The translations under genes and the position numbers were made by a program. Shown here piece by piece: positions 34,915 through 47,242 of a stretch of DNA of 64,000 bases. This DNA comes from Trema orientale. Lineage: Eukaryota > Streptophyta > Magnoliopsida > Rosales > Cannabaceae. Under the pieces are notes generated by a model that worked only from the letters and a program-made list of their open reading frames with translations, was not told the origin of the DNA and searched no databases. Location of the stretch: the NCBI GenBank assembly GCA_002914845.1, contig JXTC01000005.1, forward strand, positions 1,474,394 through 1,538,393. Reading direction: 5' to 3'. The first letter of the stretch is position 1. Each line of letters starts with the position of its first letter.

Positions 34915-37900
34915 ATGCTTAGCAGTGCTGTTTGCTCATTCATGTTAATGAAACTTGGGGTGAATTCTGGGTTCAGTGCAAGAAACTGTATGTGGGCTTC
35001 CCCAGCTGCTTTCAGAAGGCAAGAGTTTTTGATAAGGTGTCTTGGAGGTTACAGTGATCAAGGTTATCAGGGAAAAATGCAAAAAGTGAAATCTATAGGT
35101 CAACCCACTTCAGAAGCTGATGGTGAGAAAATTTTGAGAGCAATTACTCCAACCCTTGATCCCAGTAAACATAAGGGGCAGGCAGGTTAGATCACTGGAT
35201 GGTACCTCTATAATTTTCAGTATATAAAACCCACATGTATGTAGATATATAAGAATCCGTATGTATGTATTATTATATAAGTGGTACGGATTTGTGTTAC
35301 ACTGTTTACTCTGTTAAACTCTTCAGCTATAATTCTTGTTACTGCTGTTGTGTCGTTAAGACAATAAATGAAAATAAACAATGCTTCATCATTTAAGTGC
35401 TACTTAACGGGGCTACAAGGATTTTCATATTGTTATGTCTGTGGGAGGCAGTTAACTCCAGCTTTATTATTATTACTATTATTATTTTTTTGGTATGTGT
35501 CAATTGTTATCATGTTTCATTATGCATTTTATTTTGGGTTTTCTGTGTTTCTCAGGAAAGATAGCTGTCATAGGTGGATGTCGTGAATATACCGGCGCTC
35601 CATATTTTGCTGCTATTACTGCTTTGAAAATTGTTGGTGCCCCCAGTTCCTTTCTCTTTGGTGTTGTTTTCGTTTTTCTTCTTGGTTTCTTTCTTTTAAC
35701 CTGATCGCGTGGTGAAGTTGAAAGGAAGAAGAACAATTGTGGTGTTGTTTCATCAATACATTACCTTTGGAAATATCGCTTATGGTCTTTTTTTTTTTGT
35801 TTTTTGTTGTTTTTTTTCCCTTCTTCGTAGGGAGCCGATTTGTCGCATGTTTTCTGTACAAAAGATGCTGCTCCTGTTATAAAAAGCTACAGTCCTGAGA
35901 TAATTGTACATCCAATTTTAGAAGAGTCTTACAGTGTCAGGTGATCTTTTTCTCCCCCTCCCCATTTTTCTGCAAAGAACCTCTATTATTATGTTTTGGT
36001 CTCATTTGTTGAATATGATTTTTCAGGGATGAGGAAAAAAGATCCACTGCGGGTAAAGTTCTTGCTGAAGTTGACAAGTGGATGGAAAGATTTGATTGTC
36101 TTGTTGTTGGTCCGGGGCTAGGGAGGGACCCTTTTCTACTGGTTAGCTTTCCTTGATGCAGTCATTTGGTGATGCATGTAGGCTATATAGGTTATGGTTT
36201 TTGTGTATGCCTCGTTTGTTTAGGTATTCATCTCTTTCAGATACTGCACGACTCTTTTATATAATATTAGAGTAATACTAGGGAACTCAAGACTTGCATA
36301 CAAATTTTATTCAAAAAGTGCGGCATCCATATTGGCATCTGTGTTTTCTTGTTTTATAGCCCAAGTATGAGGCTTATATATTAACCAGAGCACACAAATG
36401 ATTATAACAGGAGCACAAATGATTATATGTTTTACCTATCTGTTGCCAAAAGATCTGGAAAGTGGTGGATTGGGTGGTTTATTATGTTGGTTTGAGTTGG
36501 GAATTGAGGATGAGTGCGTGTGTTACTGTCTGCTCCTATGCTTTGTTAATATCCAAAATTTTGATACACACTGGAGCCTTTGTTAAACATTGCAATTTTT
36601 CTTGAAGGTTGCTGCTAGCCATGATGAAGTGAATTGATTTTTTTGGCTTGAATCTATATTGTAAGACGTTGCATTGATTAGTTCCATTTAATAGATAATC
36701 TTTGAAGGATTTGAAATGTGTGCTTTCGTCGGCTCGTAGAGTTTTGGATTCTGATGTTCATTTTACAGGCTTTCTTCAGTTTTGGATTAATGACAAACTG
36801 AATAAAGTTGATACCTCATTGTTTCACAGAATGAACAATTTAATTTATTTTCACTCTTCATCAGAGTTTGATGTTATATCAGTCAATCTTATCATAAATG
36901 ATTCTAAGAGTTGAGTGGCATGTTCAGGACTGTGTGAGTGAAATCATGAAGCATGCAAGACAATCTAACATCCCAATCGTGGTAGATGGGGTATGTAATC
37001 AAACGAGTGTACTTGATTCCAAATACTTTCTACTAGTGGTTTCTTACTATGGCATCTACCTTTAAACTGGTTAAACTGATGCATGGTCTTCCCAGGATGG
37101 ACTCTTTCTTGTTACAAATTGTCTGGATCTTGTAAGTGGTTATCCCTTGGCAGTCCTGACCCCAAATGTAAATGAATATAAGCGACTTGTACAGAAAGTA
37201 TTAAGTTGTGAAGTAAATGATGAAGATGCTCATGGGCAAGTACTATCTCTCGCCCAACGGTTAGTTTCTTTTTCAAGCTTCTACCTGCATTGGATCATAG
37301 TCTGGGCACGTAATTCGGACTTGTTTTCTAGTTTTTAGGACATACACTTTTGAGAGGCACTGAAATAGTCTGAAAACAGTTTCTTTAGGCACTATATACC
37401 ACTCTTATATGTATCGCATGCTACACTTCAAATTTACAGTTTTTTGTTGCAAGCTTCTGTCTATTGAATTACTGGTCGTATAGAACTTTTTACTGAAGTG
37501 TGAAACCATTCTTGGTCAGGATTTGTGGTGTAACTATCCTTAGAAAAGGAAAACATGACCTCATTACTGATGGCGAGACAGGTATTGTCTCTTTTTGTTC
37601 CTCGTATTGGTAATATGGCCTTGAAGATCTTGGTTGTTTGATATTTATTTTTAGGCCTTTGATATATACATATACGTATTAGCATTTGAGTACTGAACAT
37701 AAGTAACCATCCTTGATCATTAACTAATCTTACGTTTTGAACTATCACTATTTTTCTGTCATTTTCATATCCTGAAATTTGATTTCATTCTTAGATTTTA
37801 CTCTTTATGCAGTCAGATCAATTAGCATCTATGGTTCTCCCCGGCGCTGTGGGGGCCAGGGTGATATACTTTCTGGAAGGCAAGTGATTGATTTTCATTT

Positions 37901-38385
37901 TTTGGACAGTTTCCTATCGAATACATTGCCTTTGTACACAAGGGATGAACTGTTTCTTTTCTTTTTGCTCGGTTCAGTGTGGCAGTATTCACATCTTGGG
38001 CTCGGCAAGTAGTCTCAGCTTCAGATTGGCATACCAGCATTAGGTTTCATTGTTTTAATTCTACGTTGAACTCTGTTCTATGATAATATTATTCTTGCCT
38101 CACAAATTGAAATATTCCTGTTTATTTTCTTCCTTGAATCAGTCCAAGGAATCCCACAATGTTAGGATGCATTGCCGCATCCACTTTGTTGAGGAAGGCT
38201 GCTTCACTTGCGTTCAGGGAGAAGAAAAGATCAACCCTCACTACTGATATCATCGAGTACTTGGGAAGAAGGCACGGACTCCTCTTTTGAAAAACTGATT
38301 TTTGTTCTTGCTAATTGAGAGCTCACTCTAAAGCCTCCTTTTTTTTTTTCATCGCAGTTTGGAGGATATTTGTCCAGTTAGTTAA
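34915..38385 (+). CDS. NAXD: ATP-dependent (S)-NAD(P)H-hydrate dehydratase (NAXD)
   Basis: The enzyme uses ATP to reconvert damaged, hydrated NAD(P)H to NAD(P)H, a metabolite-repair step in plastids, mitochondria and cytosol. Exons: 34915-35185, 35556-35632, 35831-35940, 36027-36141, 36928-36990, 37096-37259, 37520-37581, 37813-37879, 37978-38043, 38143-38271 and 38358-38385, joining in frame to 383 residues. Motifs: [12 protein letters not shown] at 97-108, VVGPGLGR in exon 4, VVDGDGL at the exon 5/6 joint, [11 protein letters not shown] in exon 6, and the catalytic GGQGDILSG at 301-309 (D305). The N-terminal roughly 60 residues lack acidic residues early and could be a transit peptide. Introns 8 and 10 must use GC donors to keep the frame. 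Without splicing of intron 10 the protein would end RRHGLLF at 38290. Confidence 0.93.
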
Positions 38386-38389
38386 TGCT

Positions 38390-39765
38390 GTTGAGTGTTC
38401 TTTCGCCGGCCATAGGATACAAATTTTCTTGTTCTTCACAATCGCCCCTCTTTCCAGCGTTCAGATTATCTTGTAAACAGAATATGCCATAGAAAAATTT
38501 GGTTTTGATTGGCTTTAGGAGGGTTGGTTTTTGAAAGGGTTGATTCCCATTGGCTACAAATGTATTGGTGTACTAAAAGAAGAATCCTTTTTCAGTCGGA
38601 GAACTGGAGAAAGGAGCTAAAGTTCGTTTTTCTGTAGTAGACTTTCTAACAGCAAATATAATAATACACAATAGCCTTTGCTGCGAAAAAGGAGCCATCT
38701 TCATCTGGTGCCTCCATTCATTTCAGTAAAAAGAACGTTCAACCCTCAAATATTTTGAGTTCTAAACCTTCATGTTTGTCATTCTAAAAGTTGGGTTATG
38801 TTAGCTGATTCAAGTTTATGCGGTAGACATTCATACTTAAAAAAAAAACAAAAAAAAGGTCGGTCATGCTAACGCGAGTTTTATGCTTTGACAGAAGCAC
38901 TCGGAGAGACTTTTCTCTTCTTGTTAACTTAGTCTGGTCAACATACTCTTAGCACATTGATATATAAAGTTGAATCTCATGCCTTTACTTTCTTTTTTTT
39001 AATTAAAAAAAATTCTGGCGAGGCTGAGAAAAATGAACTCCCAAAAAAGGACAAAATAGGTGATGTCAAACTAAACCTATATTATATATATATACATTGA
39101 AAGGAACTAAACCTATATGAATAGTCTCGCTTCTCGTTACATATTTACTATTCTCGACCAAGCGAAGGCATCTTCTGCCGACACTAGAAAGTAGAAAGCC
39201 ATCTCTTTCACCATTGCAAATTTTCAATAACTGACATGGCAGTTATGGAGAATAAATTTTTCTCAATTATAAGCCAAAAAGATAATTCAAAAATCTGTGT
39301 CACAGATGACAGATTATAGTACTTCATTTCATAATCACACAAAAGAAAAATCAATCAATTTCGACAATGGTAAAAACATTAAGGCAATCCTTTCCAACAA
39401 ACTACATGTGAAGGCATTAGCTGCTATAACGTTAGATGAGCATATCAATCATATCATTGGACAGCTAAAGCAGGACGATTTGATGCTGAAAAGAATGACA
39501 TAATAGAGAAAACCTTAATTTTTACGCAGAGAAAAGATAGATATAACTTATCTACAGTACCAGACAACTTTCAAGGATTGTTATCATGTATCATAAACAA
39601 GACCAAGCACTATGTATCCCTAATAATTAAAGTGTTTAATCTGTATTGTATTCAAGATAAGAACTACTGACTGTTGACCCTGCAAACTATGATACTGAAT
39701 GCAAACACTGATACTGAATTCACATTCTCTTTTAGCTATATATCCCTCTCCATTCATCCTTGTTC
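38390..39765. other. 3' flanks of NAXD and NF-YC
   Basis: The two genes converge here. The sequence is AT-rich with no recognised coding potential; both 3' UTRs and polyadenylation sites should lie inside it. Confidence 0.6.
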
Positions 39766-39768
39766 CAC

Positions 39769-40533
39769 TCAAGAATCATTTGGAGGTTGCTGTTGATGTG
39801 GCCATGTTGGCTGATTCATATAAGAGCGAGTCTGCTGGCCGTAAACAGCTTGATCCATCACAGGCTTCCCAACTATCATCCCTGGAGGACCAACCGGGGA
39901 AGCATAGTAATATGGGACACCATCAGCTGGACCAGCAACAGGGAGGCTCCCTCTAGGAACTGAAGCAAGCACTTCATCTTTCAGATCCTCCCTTGGGACA
40001 ATATCGACCAGAAAATCGAATATATCAGTCCTTGTGATTGCAGCTGCAATATCATTCTTCTGCAATGTTCGCCTCTTGTTCTCCTCAGTGTGATTCCAAG
40101 AACGCAGTGTTAACTCCAGGATGAACATCTCGCATGCCCTGGCAAATATAACCGGTGCTTCAGCTGATATCATCCTTACATCCTCATCAGCCTTCATAAT
40201 CTTCTTGATCCTAGCCAAAGGCAAACTGTGGTTCTTGAAATCACTAGTCTGCTCGATCTCCTGATACTGGCTCGCCCAAAAAGTCCGGAGTTGTTGCTGC
40301 AGTTGCTCTTGTTGCTGCTGATGGATGTGCTGATACGCAAGTTGGTGTTGCGCAAGCTGAGGTGAGGCAGAGGGACCTGCTGGCTGAGTAGGACTCTGCA
40401 ATAATCCGACTGATCCAGCGGAAGAAGGCCCCATCATTTTATTAGACTGATATGGATTCACACCATAGGGCACTTGAGCTCCACTGCCAACTGCCGCCAT
40501 CGCTGCGCGCTGTCCATGCCCTTGCTGATCCAT
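39769..40533 (-). CDS. NF-YC: Nuclear transcription factor Y subunit C (NF-YC1/3/4/9 type)
   Basis: NF-YC pairs with NF-YB through histone folds and, with NF-YA, binds CCAAT boxes; members of this clade also work with CONSTANS in flowering. The intronless frame of 254 residues has a Gln-rich N-terminal region (about 57-82), [10 protein letters not shown] just before the core, and the histone-fold core at about 103-180. The core carries [20 protein letters not shown], the [20 protein letters not shown] helix region and [12 protein letters not shown]. The C-terminal region is Pro/Gln-rich. Conservation of the core is essentially complete. Clade assignment is from the N-terminal and core sequence; exact orthology is not settled. 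Confidence 0.95.
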   Translation of the reverse strand: MDQQGHGQRAAMAAVGSGAQVPYGVNPYQSNKMMGPSSAGSVGLLQSPTQPAGPSASPQLAQHQLAYQHIHQQQQEQLQQQLRTFWASQYQEIEQTSDFKNHSLPLARIKKIMKADEDVRMISAEAPVIFARACEMFILELTLRSWNHTEENKRRTLQKNDIAAAITRTDIFDFLVDIVPREDLKDEVLASVPRGSLPVAGPADGVPYYYASPVGPPGMIVGKPVMDQAVYGQQTRSYMNQPTWPHQQQPPNDS

Positions 40534-40582
40534 GATAGTTCAGTTGGATCAGAAAAACTCCCTTATGCCACCCCTTCTTCTG

Positions 40583-41349
40583 CTGCAAATAGAAAAACAA
40601 AAGCAAAACTCAAAATCTGAACTGTGAAGTACTTGCATAAAAGAGTCACAAATCCGAAAACCAGAGTTTAGCATGTAATCAATTCGAACAAAAAGTTACG
40701 GTCCATGATGGTTTTCAGGCAGGATCAAAAATTCAAAAGGGTTAATGAAGAGAGAAAAAAAAATATCATTCTTAAACAACTCAGTCAATCACACCGGCCC
40801 TTTTTTTTTCATCTTCCTCCGCCATCGTTCGATTTTACCTGATTTCCTAAATCACTAGGTAAACAAGAGACTAGTAAAGATCACCATCTTACTAGTAAAA
40901 GTCTAGAAAAGACTAAGAAACCAGAAGCAAGAAACTTTCAAACCTCAAACAAATCACCACGTAGAAACTACTAAGAGAAAAAAAGCTTATTATGCAATTT
41001 TTTTGAACTTACACAAGCTTCTTAGTGCCATAAACTAACCGGGTCCAATCAAAACTCTGCTCACTAACTCACTGAGTCACCTTAGATAAACAACACCACC
41101 AACCCATTACCATACTCTGGGTTCTGACCTACTTTCCACATACGCATACGTGTACACCCACGTACGTATAAAACACAACCAACATATCATCAATTCAATC
41201 AGAATTTTAGGGTTTTGAAACCCTGAAAAAAAATTCAACAACACTCCTGAAATACCAACACCTAGTGTTGATTATAACATATTTAAACTTCAAAAAAACG
41301 ATGATCTTCGACACAAAGCAAAAAAATTAACCATAAATAAATAAATTAC
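40583..41349 (-). other. 5'-UTR intron of NF-YC
   Basis: On the minus strand AAAG|GTAATT at 41350/41349 and TATTTGCAG|CAG at 40583/40582 form a good donor-acceptor pair. The acceptor is about 50 bp upstream of the ATG. A 5'-UTR intron is typical for plant NF-YC genes with an intronless CDS. Confidence 0.6.
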
Positions 41350-41699
41350 CTTTAAGTCTCTATTTTTGGCTTCGAATTCTGAGGCTTCTTCAACAACAAA
41401 AACCCTAGAAAACTGGGAAAAAAAATTAGTGAAAATGGAAAATTACAAGAAGAATTTAGGAAATCTAAAAAGAGAGAATATTGGGTATATAAAATCAACC
41501 TTGTTTAAATGTATATTTTTATTTTTTTTTGCTCTAAATATGATAATTATCAATATGTGATATATTTGGGAATTAAATAAAATAAAAAGCAGTTGGGTTG
41601 AGTTGGGTGGGGGAGTGGAAGTAGAAGGAGTGGGGAGAAAGGAGTTTTAATGTAAGCTTGGGGAGTTTCCACTATGAAAAAGCGCCAGTTTTAGTTGGT

Positions 41700-43000
41700 C
41701 GTCCCAGATATAACTTTCTGTTTGACTTTTTTCTCCTCTCACATTTTTGCCCCGCTTATTTTATTTTATTTGCATTCTCGTCCATTTCATTTTCCTCCTC
41801 ATTTTCTCTCGTCTTCATATTTTAATTTAGAAAAAAAAAAAGGAAATACCAAAAACCTCCATATATAGAAAATTGATATCAATATCTTTACTCCTAATTA
41901 ATTTGCGTGTTTCCTTCGCATAATAGATTTTTTTTTTTCGCTTTTTCATTATTACCCCTAATGTAAAAAGGATAAATTTATTAACTTCTAATATTCATAT
42001 ATTCCTCTGAAGATCAATTTGCGGAAAATTCTCTCTCGAAAATAATTAAAAGAGAGTTTGTTATCTTTAACAATGGTACAGATTTTTAATTTCTGAAAAT
42101 AGAAGGTCAATCCAAAAATAAACGAAAAATAGAAGGAATAAGAATGTAATTTTACCTAAGTCCTTTTTCTTTTCTTCAAAGAATATATAGAAGAAAAAAA
42201 ACTTTAGAACTTTATTTTTTTTTTTGGTAAAAAAAAAAAAACAGATGAGATACCAGTTGTGGGTGCCTTTCCAGAGTCATCCCCATTCGGTTGAATTTCA
42301 AAGACGACGTAGGGGCTTGAACTCACTCTTTCTATACGAGAGAAAAACTTGAGAACTTTAGCATCAAATATTAATATGACTATCAATAATGCTTAAATAT
42401 GTGACACACCACTTCGGATTCACCTCCAAGAGACAAGAGTGAGTGGTGTTGACTATTGAGAGCCTTGATATAAGCTGTCTAACATATGTTTAAACAATCT
42501 AGCTAATTTTCTAACCAAATTTGCAATCTTGTTTCGTCTATCTCCGGCCTCTTGGTCCAGCAGGGAGAAAGATACGTTTCGAGTCTTTTGACATTGTGAG
42601 AAATTGAGAATCCAACTAAAAGGTTGGTAAAAGGTGAATTCAACGTTGTTGATATTCACGTTGAAAAAATTCAATGAGACCGGACTATGACGTTGAAAAT
42701 CATAGACTCATCATCATCTTCACGGTTTTGTAAATTAATCAAATTGGTGTAAGTCACCTAAGGCAAGTAATTAAATGCCTGGTTGCAAGTATGACACGGT
42801 ATTTTACAGTGGTTTAATGCTTCACATTTTCTTAAACCTAAAGAAACCTATTTTTCCTTTGATATTGCGTATCGTTTACTGCTACCTAATGAAAACGATT
42901 TTGTTATCTTTATAGCCACGTTGAGTTCACATTTGGACTATGTATTTCACAATTTTCGTTCAGCTGGTAATCAACGCAGGAAAAGTATACTACACGAATA
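41700..43000. other. Intergenic, upstream of NF-YC
   Basis: No gene recognised. The NF-YC promoter lies at about 41400-41800. A SINE-like insertion is at 42206-42360. Confidence 0.5.
42206..42360 (-). mobile_element. Probable truncated SINE
   Basis: On the minus strand a B-box-like gagttcaagcccc is followed about 100 bp later by a poly-T/A tail. The insert is flanked by the short repeat agaacttta (42206-42214 and 42352-42360). No A box is seen. This copy is less certain than the SINEs at 19.8 and 28.4 kb. Confidence 0.45.
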
Positions 43001-43758
43001 GTCGTTATGACCAGTGGCGGACCCAGAAATTTGTTCCAAAATAACATTAAAAAAAATCAAAATTTTTTGCTACAAAAAATTATTTGTTATTATACAAAAA
43101 TTTACACACTAATGAAAACCAAAATTTATACATAAATTCATAATCAAATATACATAACAAAACTTAAGAAAATATAAATGTAAAACATTAAGACAATTCT
43201 ATCAACATATATATAAATATATACAAACACACCTAAAGTTCACATACATATATTCAAAGAAAATTTTGTTTTTTCAATTTTAAGCTTGCCCTAATATAAT
43301 ATAATATAATAACTATTAATTATTACTAATAAATTCTGGGAAACAAAAAGTTTTTGATAAGTATTAAGGAAGAAAAAATCTAAAAAAGTTAAAAAAATGA
43401 TAAAGAGGAGCCTTTAAAGAAAAATATAAAATATATATGGTATTTATTAATGACTAAAGAAATAAGAAATAAAAAATTTAAATTTAAATTTTTGATAATG
43501 TCAAATATAGAAATAAAATATTTATATAAAATATTATGGGTTTAAATTAATGTAATTATATTTTTTTTCAAAAGTTACAAGTATTGTAGTGCTTTTTTAT
43601 TTTTCCTTTTCAAACATTACATATATGGTAGTTACTAAAGATTATATAAATAATTTGAATTTTAAGTTTTGAATGAGCCAAAGTATAAATATTAATGTAA
43701 GAATTTATGGAAAAAAATTATTTATATATATCCTAATAAACGTAATATGAATATATAT

Positions 43759-45034
43759 ATGGGTGATGTTTTAATAGAGATTTTTATTTTTGCTCTATGG
43801 ATAGGTACTCTTATTTGAACTATTGAATTTTCATCCAATGGCTATAATAATATTAGTTATTTTATTAAAAAAATTAATATAATTAATACCTACATAAATA
43901 TGGAAAGTTATATGAAACTTAAAAAATAGACAACCTATTTGTGACCTGATGAGTTGGACAATTTTTTTTTTATATTTTCTTTCTATTTATTTTTCATTTT
44001 TATTCCATTGATTCCCACTTTTCATTCCTTATATCACCATTGCTATTATAAATTATATCAAGTATATTTTTATTTCTTTTTTAAAATACTTTTCCTACCT
44101 TAATACGTTATCTCTTTTTTTTCCCCTTCTATTTCACGTTTTTTATTTTCACATGCATAATATTTGGAATAATTATCCACATCCTTTTTTTTTTGTGGTG
44201 GAATGTGCGTTTTTTTAAAGTGAAAAAAAAAATCCTTTAAAATTAAAAAAAAATCACTTCATAATTGGTAAAAAAAAAAAAAAGTATTCTTTAAAACAAA
44301 GTTGATTCTTGTTTAAATTTAACAAAAAAACTTTAAATTAAATATGTTTAATTTGATTCTACTTTAAATTTTAAATAATAGTTTTTTTTTTCCTTCCACT
44401 CCTATTCTATTCTATATCAAGTTGTCAATACTGGTACTTAACTAGATCAAGGTAAAACCGCCGAAATTTTTTTCCACTTTTTCGATCTCGATATATGTGA
44501 CTCACATATATATACATATAATATTCATGGTTAATCATTATAGAATTTCTTCATATTTTTTCTTTTTTCATATGAACTAATATTTCAAGGGGAATATTGG
44601 TCTAATTCTAGCGAAGAAATTAATATTAATTATGAAACCCAAATACATGATTGTGCTTATTAATTTAACCAATATATAGGTTTTCTTTAACGATTTTTTT
44701 GAAAGAATATTTATAATGATTGCTCTCAGCCTATTGCTTACTTGTTTTAGATTAATATAGATAAGTAAAAAAATTACTTATTCCCATGAGGAAGAACTAA
44801 TACCCATTTTTTAGGAGTTTATTTATATAAAGCATAATACATTCAAATTAATTACAATTTAAAAAATTAAACTTAAAATTAAAAAAGAAAAGAAATAGAA
44901 AAAAAATATTTGAATGAGATATCAATTAATGAAATAGAAATAGATGAAATTACTTGCTATTGTAGGTCATATTCAACTTGGTCAATCTTACCCATTCATG
45001 GAGCAAGAACAAAAATACCTATTGAAAACTCACC
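43759..45034. mobile_element. Foldback element nested in the hAT-like element
   Basis: The left end gggtgatgttttaatagaga, followed by a T-rich block and ttgctctatggataggta, is mirrored at the right end (opposite strand ggtgagttttcaataggtat, then ttgctccatgaatgggta). The arms are about 45 bp and the interior of about 1.2 kb is AT-rich and non-coding. Confidence 0.6.
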
Positions 45035-45048
45035 ATATATATATATAT

Positions 45049-45290
45049 GGGTACCAATCCAGTAAGTATTTTTTTTTACCTATACATAAGTATTATTTTG
45101 GCCAATAAAAATTTATCACGCACATTTTTTTATATTAAAAAATAAGAGAGAGAAAAATATTAATGATGCACGTCTTTCTATGTACCTCATTATAACCGTT
45201 GGATCATTGTTAAATAATGATATAACGGCTAAAAAAAAATGCCTACACATTAGTAAAAAAAAAAAAAAAAACGTACTGGATTGACAACCA
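45049..45290. mobile_element. Foldback MITE, family B copy 3
   Basis: The ends gggtaccaatccagtaagta and (opposite strand) ggttgtcaatccagtacg, the T/A runs and the internal ttaatgatgcacgtcttt align by eye with the copy at 247-490 over nearly its whole length. It lies inside the hAT-like element and directly next to the element ending at 45034. Confidence 0.75.
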
Positions 45291-45389
45291 TATATATAAT
45301 ATATAGATAAAAAAGATAGAAATTTTCAAAAATTCAGGGGCCATATGCCCCCCTCGTCTTAACGTACGTCCGCCTCTGGTTGTAACTGA

Positions 45390-47230
45390 CATCCTTAGGG
45401 AAACTGTCTCGATCTTTTATGTGTAACATAAAGTGGTAAATTTTTTAAAGATTATTACATCAATTATAGTTGTTTTTCTCGTATGATCTACGTGGATGCC
45501 ACAATAATAAACGAATATAATGCAACAATCATGTGCGAGGGTACTTAAATAAATCTCACACGCGATTAGACGGCTTTAATGCAACAATTATGTACGAGGC
45601 GACTGTTGCTATAAGAGCTGTTATATTGATTTTGTAACTTTTATTTTTAGGATAAAACAGGTTTTAAAGATATTGGGACCCTTTCACTTTACTATATATA
45701 TATATATATATATATACTTACATATTCAAACCAGATTTCCTAGTTCTGTTGATCTTGGTAGGATGGTCCTTACCCCACACCCAAGTCATTAGATGGCGCT
45801 TCCTGGCTTCCTAGTTGATCTAGTCAGTTCTAGGATCTTCTTTGATTTTCCTTCCTCTTTATCTTTTTGTACTTTGTATATAGTGGTGGATTTTCTATTC
45901 CAACTTTCTGCTTTGTACAATTCTTTTATGGTTTGGTTCTATGTCCTCCCTTGACTAAAGTGACTAGGTGTATTCAATTTTCTTCCTTTTAATAACTTCT
46001 TCTCAGGAAGAGGTCATCCAAAGTTATTCTATTTCTCTAAGAGATAAAGAAGAAGAAGAATTTTTCTGCTGGATCAAATTTTCCTTCAAGGCCATCCAAG
46101 AAATGCCACATCAACAAACTTAGAAAGAAAAAGAATTGTCTAGAGAGATTTGGCCCACCTAGATTAAAGAGCGAAGAGTCGAAGGCCTACTAATAATGTT
46201 GGTATCCAATTATTATTGCCAAATACCTACTATTTATAAGTTGCGTACGCTAACAAAATTGAACTATCTTTTATAATATGTTCGATGATAAATCTCTACT
46301 GTTCATTGGAGGTGGCCCACCCAAATGAAGGATCAAAATTAATCAAACGCGTATGACACATTGAACTGTAGCATTTGGTCGGACCATGTGTGCTACATCC
46401 TAGGGCTGAGATCAATTGGACGCACATGGCGCATTGAATCGTAATGAAACTATTAATAGGAGCCGTTTGGTACAAAATAGTCCTAATTTTTAAATTAATG
46501 GGAATACTGAAGATGGTGATATGATTATCTAATATCTAGAATAACTATGTTTGGTTACATACAGTAATCTTGTCTATGATTTCTGGGATGCTAGATAACT
46601 GTGCTTAGTTGCGCATGCGAATGTGCTTAAATTAATAATAAAAAATAATTATAAAATTAAATTACTTATAAAATAATAAAATTTGTTAGCATAAAATAAA
46701 ATAATTTGCTATGATTCCTGAGACGTCGTACTTTTTTTGTTTCGTTTTTCAAGGTAAGTTTTAGATGGGTGGTCATTTAAAATCCATATGTTTTGGTAAC
46801 TTTAAGATGACATCCACTTAAGAAGATTTGATTCCTGAGATGATTATTTTATTGGATGTTAAAATAGTATCAAACATGGAGATGCATTGAAATACCCATT
46901 CTTACTTAAAAATTACCCCATACCAATCAGCCCAAGAAACAAAGTATGAAAGTAGTGATTTTCACGCTAAATTTCAAACCCTCATACAGACATTTATTAA
47001 ACAATAGAAAGAGTAGCTGTACAATGGTACAAGACTAGAAAAAAGGCTTTTAAGAGTAAAAGCCCAATTTAGCAAGCAACTACAGACCAAAACAAAAACA
47101 AAGCAGAGAGCTATTTTCCAGCCACACATCATCCACTGTACTGACAGCTAAAGCTTCAGGTATTTACATGCCTGGCAAATCTCAACCATATAAATTAACT
47201 TCATGTCCCCAGATGGTGTCCCATTTTCAA
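45390..47230. other. Intergenic, no gene recognised
   Basis: Contains a TA microsatellite (45694-45715). A weak MITE-like pair (ccgtttggtac near 46468, gtatcaaacatgg near 46867) is present but not convincing. The last few hundred bases are probably 3' UTR and flank of the TSJT1 gene. Confidence 0.5.
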
Positions 47231-47242
47231 GGAAGATCTTTT

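Larger units (their letters stand above)
43012..45378. mobile_element. Non-autonomous hAT-like element, 2.37 kb
   Basis: The left end reads CAGTGGCGGACCCAGAAAT and the right end, on the other strand, CAGAGGCGGACGT, matching the CAGNGGCGGA ends of plant hAT elements. The flanks gttatgac (43004-43011) and gttgtaac (45379-45386) are an 8-bp duplication with 6 of 8 identical, as expected for an old hAT insertion. No transposase frame remains. Two smaller elements lie inside. Confidence 0.75.

Noticed and set aside
46468-46880. MITE-like pair ccgtttggtac / gtatcaaacatgg
   Set aside because: Inverted similarity is short and imperfect and no target duplication was visible.
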